Source: Bacteroidales bacterium UBA3623 (lineage in GTDB: Bacteria; Bacteroidota; Bacteroidia; Bacteroidales; UBA932). Taken from it: 17,718 nucleotides of DNA. Shown one piece after another: positions 1 to 7,109 of this stretch. The notes under the pieces are model-generated. The model was not told where the DNA came from. It ran no database searches and saw only the letters and a list, made by a program, of their open reading frames with translations. The position numbers and the translations under genes were made by a program. The DNA lies in the NCBI GenBank assembly GCA_002373715.1, contig DFLI01000050.1, positions 1 to 17,718 of the forward strand, written 5' to 3'. How positions within the stretch are numbered: the first letter of the stretch is position 1; every line of letters begins with the position of its first letter.

Positions 1-15
1 TCCTGTTGGAGTCAC

Positions 16-51
16 AAAAAAGCCCTCTGAGATATCTCAGGGGGCTTTTTG
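16..51. terminator. Bidirectional intrinsic terminator
   Basis: A long near-perfect palindrome: the arm at 17-32 (AAAAAGCCCTCTGAGA) pairs with 35-50, with a single G-T wobble. The GC-rich core is flanked by an A-run on the left and a T-run on the right, so it can end transcription in both directions. It probably ends a gene lying left of the window, and it separates that gene from the promoter that follows. Confidence 0.85.
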
Positions 52-82
52 TTGCATATAAGGGAAAAAACTTGTATTTTTA
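52..82 (+). promoter_or_regulatory. Bacteroidetes-type promoter for the small peptide/barrel pair
   Basis: TTG at 52-54, a 20-nt spacer, then TATTTTTA at 75-82. This matches the Bacteroidetes -33/-7 pattern (TAnnTTTG) at all but the last position of the -7 box. The spacer length is the same as in the two pur promoters in this window. Transcription would start near 89, giving a leader of under 20 nt before the start codon at 107. The -33 box touches the T-run of the upstream terminator. Confidence 0.5.
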
Positions 83-106
83 CCCTCACTAACCAGAAAC
101 AGGAGC

Positions 107-223
107 ATGAAAAAGAAATTCCTGACTATTGCTTTTGCATTTTTTGTCTTTGCTATTCCGGTCCTGTCCATCGTCAATGGACAGCCTTTAACCGAGGTGC
201 ATCTTATTAATGATGATAAGTAA
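107..223 (+). CDS. Small secreted or membrane peptide, 38 aa, unknown function
   Basis: ATG at 107 with AGGAG one base before it (101-105), an unusually close but clear purine-rich site. The peptide begins MKKK, has a strongly hydrophobic stretch at about residues 5-23, and ends in the polar tail QPLTEVHLINDDK. That is the layout of a signal peptide or a single membrane anchor. There is no cysteine, so it is not a lipoprotein. Its TAA (221-223) is followed without any gap by the ATG of the barrel gene, so translation of the two is probably coupled; the barrel has no ribosome site of its own. The gene is visibly more AT-rich than its neighbours. I do not recognise the family. A short peptide trafficked with the barrel is one possibility; a leader ORF that only sets barrel expression is another. 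Confidence 0.55.
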   Translation: MKKKFLTIAFAFFVFAIPVLSIVNGQPLTEVHLINDDK

Positions 224-2020
224 ATGAATCGGCCTCTCAGTCTGTGTCTTGCCTTGCTGCTATGCTGCGCCCCGCTTCGGGCGCAGTGGTCCGGCAGTGC
301 AGATTTGTCCGGCGGCCTGGGAGGAATGGAGGGCAGCGTGGTGTCGGATGACAAACCCATGTTCCACGGCCTTATGCAGGGAAACTTCAAGCTGAACTAC
401 AAGACGGAGAAGTTTAGCTGGACCACTACGCTTACAGGAAAGTGGGAACCCAAGACCACGGACAACAGCCGCGTAGCCTACAAGAATGAGCGTATGGGCA
501 TAGTGTACAAGGCGGCTACTACCAAGCCCCTTACTACCAGTATTCGCTCAGACTTTTTTTGGACACCCGCCAAGGACCGGAATTACACCGCCTGGATCCT
601 GTACCAGTATAAGAATGACAGGGCCAGGAACCATTCTATGAATGTTGATGTGAAATCGGAGGATGACGGAAAGTTTTCCTACTATTATGAGATTCCCGTC
701 ATGGACGAACACAAGGTGGAAACCGGGCTGAAAACCCACCGGAGCTTTGATTCCGGCCGCAAGGTCCTGGAGAGCTCCCTTGCTTTCCAGGCCATTAGCA
801 GCGCAAGAACCAATACCTGGATTGTGTTCAAAACGGAAGATGGGAATGGCGGAACGGAGGTCCCCGTGGATGATGACATTGCGGGCTATGCCTGGAAATA
901 CAGGATAACGCCCCGCAGCCAGGATTTTAATCTGGATGGGGACATCCACCTTCAGATGACCCCTCTGGACGGAACCGTGAAGTTGAAATATGCCCCTGGT
1001 CTTCGTCTTACCACCAAACATGCCCTGGATGAAAACAGCGGAGCAACCCGCATCAATATTTGGGACGAAGGCGAGGAAATCTGGCGGGATTCCACCCGTC
1101 TGAGGGAAACGTTCAATTACCTGAGCGCCCTGATAGAGCCGTATCTGTCGGCCGATTTCAATTGGAAGAGCCTGGAGGCCCACGCCAATTACGCCTGCCA
1201 GGTGTATGCCCGGCGTCTGAACGACGATGTTCACCAGCAGAGACTAAAAATAAAAGGAGTGTATCCGGTGGGAAAGGGCAATGTGAAATGGACCATTTCT
1301 CCCCATCATTCCCTCAACCTCACCAACCAGTTCAGCGTAAGCCATCCGGATTATCTGAAGATTTGCTGGTACGACCGTACGGCCGGTTACCTGGACCAGT
1401 TATACCGTGGAAACGAGCAGCTCATCTCGCCCTGGACGCAGCGCTACGGTTTGGAGTATGAGTTCAAGTGGAAGCGTTTCTTCACCCAGACCACCATCTC
1501 TTATACCAACGTTCAGAACGAGATAGACCAGACCTGGACCAACGAGGAAATCGACGGGCGTGAATACAAGGTGTTTCACTGGATTAACTCTTCCGACAGC
1601 CATTCCGCGGGCATTACGGAGAAGCTGGGCTGGCGGGGCCGGGTTATTACGGCCAATCTGGGAGTCACCTACAACCAGAACCGCCGCAAGGCCAAGACCA
1701 GTGACACCATAAAGAAGTCCTTCGACTGGCGTCTGAATGCCGATGTATCGGCTAAGCTGGGAAAGGGTTGGAGCATGGGCGTGAATGCCAAGTACCAAAG
1801 TAAGGTGGCCACCTTCTTTACCATCTTCAAGCAGTACTGTGAGCTCAATGCCAACATCCAGAAGGAATTCAAACACTTCACTTTATACCTGGAAGGACGA
1901 GATTTGCTGGATCAGCCCAAGGAAACCAGCTTCGAGTCGGAAGAGCTGAAGGAATTCTGGGTAGAGGAAGTCCGGAGCAACCGGCGCATCTTTGTTGTGG
2001 GCGCCAGATGGAAATTCTGA
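224..2020 (+). CDS. Outer-membrane beta-barrel protein (OMP_b-brl_3-like, no plug domain)
   Basis: 598 residues. An N-terminal signal peptide (about residues 1-20, ending PLRAQ) is followed by a long run of alternating polar and aromatic strands. It ends VVGARWKF, the terminal aromatic typical of proteins inserted by the Bam machinery. The stretch SVSHPDYLK ... YRGNEQLISPW (about residues 370-400) resembles the landmark of the TonB-receptor-related barrel family common in Bacteroidetes, in which an R/S-x-P-x-Y segment precedes GNxxL. The N-terminal carboxypeptidase-like and plug domains of full TonB-dependent receptors are absent, and the protein is shorter than those receptors, so active TonB-driven import is doubtful. 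The start is fixed by direct abutment to the small upstream ORF. Substrate unknown. No partner SusD-like gene is present. Confidence is high for the class and low for the role. Confidence 0.8.
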   Translation: MNRPLSLCLALLLCCAPLRAQWSGSADLSGGLGGMEGSVVSDDKPMFHGLMQGNFKLNYKTEKFSWTTTLTGKWEPKTTDNSRVAYKNERMGIVYKAATTKPLTTSIRSDFFWTPAKDRNYTAWILYQYKNDRARNHSMNVDVKSEDDGKFSYYYEIPVMDEHKVETGLKTHRSFDSGRKVLESSLAFQAISSARTNTWIVFKTEDGNGGTEVPVDDDIAGYAWKYRITPRSQDFNLDGDIHLQMTPLDGTVKLKYAPGLRLTTKHALDENSGATRINIWDEGEEIWRDSTRLRETFNYLSALIEPYLSADFNWKSLEAHANYACQVYARRLNDDVHQQRLKIKGVYPVGKGNVKWTISPHHSLNLTNQFSVSHPDYLKICWYDRTAGYLDQLYRGNEQLISPWTQRYGLEYEFKWKRFFTQTTISYTNVQNEIDQTWTNEEIDGREYKVFHWINSSDSHSAGITEKLGWRGRVITANLGVTYNQNRRKAKTSDTIKKSFDWRLNADVSAKLGKGWSMGVNAKYQSKVATFFTIFKQYCELNANIQKEFKHFTLYLEGRDLLDQPKETSFESEELKEFWVEEVRSNRRIFVVGARWKF

Positions 2021-2119
2021 GTTCAAGGCGCCGTTCTTTCCTGGAATATCATGGAAGCACCCCAGGAGCATATTGCCTGCCTAAAAGCCTCTTCCTATTA
2101 ACATAGGAATGTTGATAAA

Positions 2120-2153
2120 AAACTGCGGCAATTTCTTGAAAGTGTCGCAGTTT
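2120..2153 (+). repeat. Inverted repeat overlapping the purE promoter
   Basis: AAACTGCGGCA (2120-2130) pairs with TGTCGCAGTTT (2143-2153): 11 bp with one G-T wobble and a 12-nt loop. The loop contains the -33 box of the purE promoter. It may end transcription of the barrel gene (it lies about 100 nt after that stop, but only TTT follows), or it may be an operator for a regulator of the pur operon. Sequence alone does not decide. Confidence 0.5.
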
Positions 2154-2166
2154 CGTTGTAAATTTG
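2133..2166 (+). promoter_or_regulatory. Promoter of the pur operon
   Basis: TTCTTG (2133-2138), a 20-nt spacer, then TAAATTTG (2159-2166), a full match to the Bacteroidetes -7 consensus TAnnTTTG. The predicted start of transcription is near 2173, about 20 nt before the purE ATG. The -7 box is the centre of an imperfect palindrome, GTTGTAAATTTGCAAC (2155-2170). The purA promoter has the same layout and shares TGTAAATTTG. Confidence 0.7.
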
Positions 2167-2193
2167 CAACTCATTTCTGAGGTTATTCTTACA

Positions 2194-2661
2194 ATGAAGG
2201 TTGCAGTAATTATGGGAAGCGCTAGTGACTGGGACGTTATGTCCCCGTGTTGCGCCACCCTCGAAGAATTCGGTATTCCTTACGAGAAACGGGTGCTCAG
2301 CGCCCACCGCAATCCCGGCCCCCTGGCCGAATATGTTACCTCCCTGCAGGATAAAGGCTGCCAGATTGTCATCGCCGGTGCCGGCGGTGCAGCCCACCTC
2401 CCCGGAGTCATTGCTGCCCTCACCACCCTCCCTGTCATCGGCATCCCTGTAAAATCCAAGGCACTCATGGGAATGGACTCTCTCCTTTCCATTGTTCAGA
2501 TGCCCTCCGGCATTCCCGTCGCAACCATGGCCATTGACGGAGCCAAGAACGCCGCCCTCTACGCGGTGGCCATCCTGGCCCTCCAGGATAAAGCCCTGGC
2601 TCAGCAGCTCCAGGAGTTCCGCAAACAGCAGAGTGATAAAGTACTGAATACAACTATATAG
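2194..2661 (+). CDS. purE: N5-carboxyaminoimidazole ribonucleotide mutase (class I PurE)
   Basis: 155 residues, the usual length for bacterial PurE. It rearranges N5-CAIR to CAIR, step 6 of IMP synthesis, in the cytoplasm. Visible landmarks are GSASDW (8-13), SAHRNP (36-41) with the catalytic-site His, AGAGGAAHLPG (61-71), and DSLLSIVQMP plus GIPVAT (about 95-111). These are class I features, and class I enzymes normally depend on PurK to make N5-CAIR; no purK is in this window. I chose ATG 2194. A TTG 30 nt upstream in frame lies inside the -7 promoter box, so it cannot be the start if the promoter call is right. It is the first gene of the operon and is separated from purL by a terminator-like hairpin. 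Confidence 0.95.
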   Translation: MKVAVIMGSASDWDVMSPCCATLEEFGIPYEKRVLSAHRNPGPLAEYVTSLQDKGCQIVIAGAGGAAHLPGVIAALTTLPVIGIPVKSKALMGMDSLLSIVQMPSGIPVATMAIDGAKNAALYAVAILALQDKALAQQLQEFRKQQSDKVLNTTI

Positions 2662-2665
2662 CACC

Positions 2666-2704
2666 ATGCCCACCACGCACTACCGCCGGTGGGCATCGCT
2701 TTTT
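2666..2704 (+). terminator. Terminator-like hairpin between purE and purL (possible attenuator)
   Basis: ATGCCCACC (2666-2674) pairs perfectly with GGTGGGCAT (2688-2696) across a 13-nt loop, followed by CGC and five T (2700-2704). This has the form of an intrinsic terminator, just after the purE stop and only 5 nt before the purL ATG at 2710. Since purL and the downstream genes have no visible promoter of their own, it would act as a partial terminator or as an mRNA-processing or stabilising stem. Confidence 0.6.
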
Positions 2705-2709
2705 ATTAT

Positions 2710-5700
2710 ATGGCTAGACCTAGGAGAATATTTGTAGAGAAGCGCGAAGGCTTTCGGGTAGAAGCCTCCAGCCTTTTGAAAGATTTCAACGAGAATCTGT
2801 CCCTTTCCCTGCGCTCGCTGCGCGTGCTCAACGTGTACGACCTCTTCGGCTTTTCCGATGAGCTTTTGGAAAAGTGCCGCTACAGCGTGTTCGGAGAAAC
2901 CGTAACGGACGTGGTGAGCGATACTTTCCCCGCCGGTGGCAAGTACCTGGCCGTAGAGTTCCTGCCCGGTCAGTTTGACCAGCGAGCCTCGTCGGCCGTA
3001 GACTGCGTGCACCTGATAGACCCGAAGGCCGATATTACCATCAAGAGCGCCCGCCTGCTCCTGTTTGGGGAAGAGGTGACGGACGCAGAGCTGGAGCGCG
3101 TGGCCCACTATTTCATCAACCCGGTGGAATGCCGTCGCAAGGATATGGACGTGCTCTCCCTCTCCGACAAGGCCGATGTGAAACCCCTGGAAGACCTGAG
3201 CGGTTTCATCCAGATGAAGGAGGCCGATTATGCCGCCTTCTGCCAAAGCCACGGCCTGGCCATGAACACCGACGACCTGAGGGAAGTGGTAAACTACTTC
3301 CGCTCCGAGGGCCGCAATCCCGGAGAAACTGAACTCCGCATTCTGGACACCTATTGGAGCGATCACTGCCGTCACACCACCTTCACTTCCGAGATAGAAG
3401 AGATTACCGTTGAGGAATCCTTCCTGAAACCTGAACTGGAAAGCTCCCTGCAACTGGCCCGCGATATGTGCGAGGAACTGGGCCGCAGCCGCAAGCCTTT
3501 CTGCCTGATGGAACTGGCCACCCTGGGTGCCCGCTACCTCAAGGCCAAGGGCCTGCTGGAAGACTTGGAGCAGAGTGAAGAAAACAATGCATGCAGCATC
3601 TTCGTGAATGTGGATGTGGACGGCGAAATGCAGAAGTGGCTGCTGCAGTTCAAGAACGAAACCCATAATCACCCCACGGAGATTGAGCCTTTCGGCGGCG
3701 CTGCCACCTGCCTGGGCGGCGCCATCCGGGACCCTCTCTCCGGCCGTGCCTATGTATACCAGGCCATGCGCGTAACGGGTGCCGGAGACATCACCGCCAA
3801 GGTGGCCGACACCATCCCCGGCAAACTGCCCCAGCGCATGATTTCCCACAAGGCGGCCGAAGGCTATTCCAGTTACGGCAACCAGATTGGCCTGGCTACC
3901 ACGCACGTACGTGAAGTCTATTCCGACGGCTACACCGCTAAGCGCATGGAAATTGGCGCCGTGGTAGGTGCCGTGAAGGCCAATGCCGTGCGCCGCGAAT
4001 CCCCGGCAGCCGGAGACGTGATTCTGCTGCTGGGCGGCCGTACGGGCCGGGACGGCATCGGAGGCGCCACGGGCTCTTCCAAGCAGCACACCGAGGCTTC
4101 CCTGGAAACCTGCGGCAGTGAGGTGCAGAAGGGTAACGCCCCCGAGGAGCGTCAGCTCCAGCGCCTGTTCCGCCGCCCGGAGGTAACCCGCCTTATCAAG
4201 AAATCCAACGACTTTGGCGCCGGCGGCGTAAGCGTGGCCATCGGCGAGCTGGCTCCCGGCCTGGATATCTATCTGGACCGCGTGCCCGTGAAATATGCCG
4301 GCCTCAATGCCACCGAGCTGGCCATCAGCGAATCTCAGGAACGTATGGCCGTAGTGGTGGAAGCCGCTTCCCGGGAGCAATTTGAGCAGCTATGCGCCCT
4401 GGATAATATAGAAGTAACCCACGTGGCCGATGTAACGGCTACCGGCCGCATGCGCATGTTCTTCCACGGAGAAAAGGTGTGCGACCTGTCCCGCGAGTTC
4501 ATTGACAGCGCTGGCGCCCGGCACTTTGCCAAGGCAGCCATATCGGCCGTTGAAAAGCGCAATCCTTTTGTACAGGAGCCTGCGGGTGCCACTCTGAAGG
4601 AGAAGATGACCGCTGTGATGAGCTCCCCCAACGTGGCTTCCCAGAAGGGCCTGGTGGAAATGTTCGACTCCACCATCGGCCGTTCCACCGTACTCATGCC
4701 ATACGGCGGCAAACGCCAGACCACCGAAACCCAGGTGTCTGTCCAGAAACTTCCCACCGACGGCTATACCAATACCGCCAGCGTGATGGCCTTCGGCTAC
4801 AACCCCAACCTGGCCCTCTGGAGCCCTTACCACAGCGCTGCCTATGCTGTGGTGGAGGCCTGCACCAAGGTGGCCTGCGCCGGAGCCGACTGGAGCAAGC
4901 TGCGCTTCTCCTACCAGGAGTACTTTGAGAGAATGACGGCCGATGCCCACACCTGGGGCAAGCCGCTGAGCGCCCTGCTGGGCACCCTCAAGATGCAGAA
5001 GGAACTGGGTCTTCCGTCCATCGGCGGAAAGGATTCCATGAGCGGTACTTTCGAGCACATCCACGTACCGCCCACCCTGGTGGCCTTCGGTATTACCACC
5101 GTAGATGCCCGCCAGGTCATCTCCCCGGAATTCAAGAAAGCCGGTAACAAGATTTATCTGCTGGAACACTCCCCGAAGGCAGATTATATGCCCGATACAG
5201 ACCAGCTCAAGAAGAACTGGAACCAGCTGCGCGAATGGATAGAGGCCGGAAAGGTGGTTTCTGCCTGGTCTCTGAGCTACGGCGGCGTGGCCGAAGCCCT
5301 GGTGAAAATGGCCATGGGTAACGCCTTGGGCGTGAAGGTGAACCTCCCCGAAGAGGAACTCTTCTCCCTGGGTTACGGCTCCGTGGTGCTGGAAGCTGGC
5401 TGCCAGCTGGAAGGCGCCCGCCTGCTGGGAGAGGTAACGGCCGATGGCATCTGCATCAATGGCACCGTCCTTTCCCTGGAAGAGCTGGAGAAGGCCTATG
5501 AGGGCCGCTACTTTGGCAACTACCCGCCGCGCGTGAAGCCGGCTTTCGAAGCCCCTGTCCCCGAGGTGGCTCCCGTTGCCTTCAACCCCGCCAACCTGGT
5601 TTACCCGGGCGCTCCCGTAGAGCATCCCGTGGTTTGCCTGCCCATCTTCCCGGGCTCCAACTGCGACTACGATACCGCCAAGGCCTTCCGCAAAGCCGGA

Positions 5701-6393
5701 GCCCAGGTGCGTCCCTTCGTGTTCCGCAACCTCACCGGTGAGGACGTTCTCCGCTCCATTGACGAACTCTCAGCCCTCATCGGAGAGAGCCATATCCTGG
5801 CCTTCTGCGGCGGCTTCTCTTCCGGAGATGAGCCCGACGGCAGCGGCAAGTTCATTGCCAGTGTAATCTGCAACGAGAAAGTGAGCGCCGCCATTGCAGC
5901 CCTGCAGAAGCGCGGAGGCCTTATCCTGGGCATCTGCAACGGTTTCCAGGCCCTGGTGAAGAGCGGACTGCTTCCCTATGGCAAGGCGGGCTGTGTCACC
6001 CCCGATTCTCCCACCCTGTTCCGCAACGATATCCATCGGCACATATCCCTGGTGGCCCGCACGCGCGTGGAATCCGTGAATTCCCCCTGGCTGGCCGGTT
6101 TGGAGAAGGGAGAGCTGCACAGCATTGCCTTCAGCCACGGCGAAGGTAAGTTTGTGGTGAACCCGGAGCTGGCCCGCGAACTCTTTGCCCGCGGTCAGGT
6201 GGCCTTCCGTTATGTGGATAACCCCAACGGTTCCTACTATGATATAGAGGGTATCGTGAGCCCCGACGGCCACATCCTGGGTAAGATGGGCCACAGCGAG
6301 CGCTACGAGGAAAACCTCTTCAAGAACATCAGCGGCAATTGCCGTCAACCCATATTTGAAAACGCGGTTCATTATTTCAGAAAAGACCGATGA
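2710..6393 (+). CDS. purL: Phosphoribosylformylglycinamidine synthase, single-chain (PurL)
   Basis: 1227 residues: N-terminal PurS-like part, two synthetase halves and a C-terminal glutaminase. It converts FGAR, glutamine and ATP to FGAM (step 4). Visible motifs are SDHCRHTTF (about 218-226), ETHNHPTEIEPFGG (about 317-330), and, in the glutaminase, the nucleophile Cys1076 in GICNGFQ with His1143 and Glu1145 in FSHGEGKF, so glutamine use is intact. The opening (MARPRRIFVEKREGF) looks like the long PurL subfamily I know mainly from Firmicutes (TIGR01857-like), not the proteobacterial type. ATG 2710 is preferred over a GTG 21 nt upstream, because that GTG lies inside the 3' arm of the hairpin and would add residues unlike the family. 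No Shine-Dalgarno site is visible. It ends in an ATGA overlap with the next gene. Confidence 0.95.
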   Translation: MARPRRIFVEKREGFRVEASSLLKDFNENLSLSLRSLRVLNVYDLFGFSDELLEKCRYSVFGETVTDVVSDTFPAGGKYLAVEFLPGQFDQRASSAVDCVHLIDPKADITIKSARLLLFGEEVTDAELERVAHYFINPVECRRKDMDVLSLSDKADVKPLEDLSGFIQMKEADYAAFCQSHGLAMNTDDLREVVNYFRSEGRNPGETELRILDTYWSDHCRHTTFTSEIEEITVEESFLKPELESSLQLARDMCEELGRSRKPFCLMELATLGARYLKAKGLLEDLEQSEENNACSIFVNVDVDGEMQKWLLQFKNETHNHPTEIEPFGGAATCLGGAIRDPLSGRAYVYQAMRVTGAGDITAKVADTIPGKLPQRMISHKAAEGYSSYGNQIGLATTHVREVYSDGYTAKRMEIGAVVGAVKANAVRRESPAAGDVILLLGGRTGRDGIGGATGSSKQHTEASLETCGSEVQKGNAPEERQLQRLFRRPEVTRLIKKSNDFGAGGVSVAIGELAPGLDIYLDRVPVKYAGLNATELAISESQERMAVVVEAASREQFEQLCALDNIEVTHVADVTATGRMRMFFHGEKVCDLSREFIDSAGARHFAKAAISAVEKRNPFVQEPAGATLKEKMTAVMSSPNVASQKGLVEMFDSTIGRSTVLMPYGGKRQTTETQVSVQKLPTDGYTNTASVMAFGYNPNLALWSPYHSAAYAVVEACTKVACAGADWSKLRFSYQEYFERMTADAHTWGKPLSALLGTLKMQKELGLPSIGGKDSMSGTFEHIHVPPTLVAFGITTVDARQVISPEFKKAGNKIYLLEHSPKADYMPDTDQLKKNWNQLREWIEAGKVVSAWSLSYGGVAEALVKMAMGNALGVKVNLPEEELFSLGYGSVVLEAGCQLEGARLLGEVTADGICINGTVLSLEELEKAYEGRYFGNYPPRVKPAFEAPVPEVAPVAFNPANLVYPGAPVEHPVVCLPIFPGSNCDYDTAKAFRKAGAQVRPFVFRNLTGEDVLRSIDELSALIGESHILAFCGGFSSGDEPDGSGKFIASVICNEKVSAAIAALQKRGGLILGICNGFQALVKSGLLPYGKAGCVTPDSPTLFRNDIHRHISLVARTRVESVNSPWLAGLEKGELHSIAFSHGEGKFVVNPELARELFARGQVAFRYVDNPNGSYYDIEGIVSPDGHILGKMGHSERYEENLFKNISGNCRQPIFENAVHYFRKDR

Positions 6394-7109
6394 CTAAAAA
6401 AGAACTTATCTTCAATGGAAACGAAAAGCGCGTCTATGCTACGGAGAATCCTGAGCAGGTGATTTTCCACTACACGGACGTGACGGTAGCCTTCAACAAC
6501 GTAAAGCGTGCCCGCCTCACCGGGAAGGGCATCCTCAGCAACAAGATATCGGCCCTCCTGCTGGGCTACTTGAACCGCTGCGGGGTGCGCACCCATTTCA
6601 TCGAGCTTCTGGACGAGCGCGAGCAGCTTTGCCGCAAGATTGAGATCATCCCCCTGGAGGTTGTTTACCATAATCGGCTGGCCGGTACCGTGGCCACCCG
6701 GCTGGGCGTGGACGAGGGCTTCAAGCCTTCCCACACCGTGCTGGACCTCTGCTACAATAACGACGAACTGGGCAACCCGCTGGTGAACCGGGATCAGGCC
6801 TTTGCCATCGGCCTGGCTTCTTACGAGGAGCTGGAGGAGATGTTCGCCCTGGGCAAAAAGGCCGGCGAACTTCTCACCGAGCTTTTCCACAAGGCCGGCA
6901 TCGAGCTGGTAGATGCCAAGATTGAATTTGGCCGGGCCTCCGACACGGGAGAGATTATCATCTCCGATGAACTGAGCCCGGATACCTGCCGCCTCTGGGA
7001 CGAGGCCACGGGCGAGCGCCTGGACAAGGACCGTTTCCGCCTGGACCTGGGAGACGTGATTCCCGCTTATGCCGATGTTCTTGAAAGACTGGAAAAACTG
7101 GATATCTAA
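6390..7109 (+). CDS. purC: SAICAR synthetase, short form, with altered active-site residues (PurC copy 1)
   Basis: 239 residues, the usual short bacterial PurC length. The fold is clear: ATP-binding N-terminus, IPLEVV (87-92), LVDAKIEFG (173-181), and DELSPDTCRLWD (193-204). The family joins CAIR and aspartate using ATP (step 7). Aligned from memory to E. coli PurC, the columns match without gaps to residue 130, yet several known contacts differ: Lys11 is Asn, Arg94 is His, Ser100 is Thr, Lys123 is Asn and Asp129 is Asn. Asp175, Lys177, Glu179 and the DExSPD...R motif remain. A second, normal-looking PurC is encoded at 13853-14797, which could free this copy to lose or change activity. There is no stop or frameshift, and codon use matches its neighbours. 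It overlaps purL by ATGA and purF by TAATG. Confidence 0.85.
   Translation: MTKKELIFNGNEKRVYATENPEQVIFHYTDVTVAFNNVKRARLTGKGILSNKISALLLGYLNRCGVRTHFIELLDEREQLCRKIEIIPLEVVYHNRLAGTVATRLGVDEGFKPSHTVLDLCYNNDELGNPLVNRDQAFAIGLASYEELEEMFALGKKAGELLTELFHKAGIELVDAKIEFGRASDTGEIIISDELSPDTCRLWDEATGERLDKDRFRLDLGDVIPAYADVLERLEKLDI

Noticed and set aside
37..390. Minus-strand open frame of 117 codons
   Set aside because: It crosses the terminator-promoter region and both plus-strand genes, has low-complexity composition and no recognisable motif.
2164..2193. Upstream TTG start for purE
   Set aside because: It lies inside the -7 promoter box, and the added residues do not belong to the PurE family.
2021..2193. 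Purine riboswitch in the leader of the operon
   Set aside because: The predicted leader is only about 20 nt, too short for a purine aptamer, and no such fold is seen upstream of it.
2689..2709. Upstream GTG start for purL
   Set aside because: It falls in the 3' arm of the purE-purL hairpin; ATG 2710 gives the normal family N-terminus.
2680..4380. Long minus-strand open frame (566 codons) opposite purL
   Set aside because: It is a shadow of the GC-rich purL codon pattern: glycine/histidine/alanine-rich with no domain. The same applies to the long antisense frames opposite purF, purM, purD, folD, the second purC and purB.
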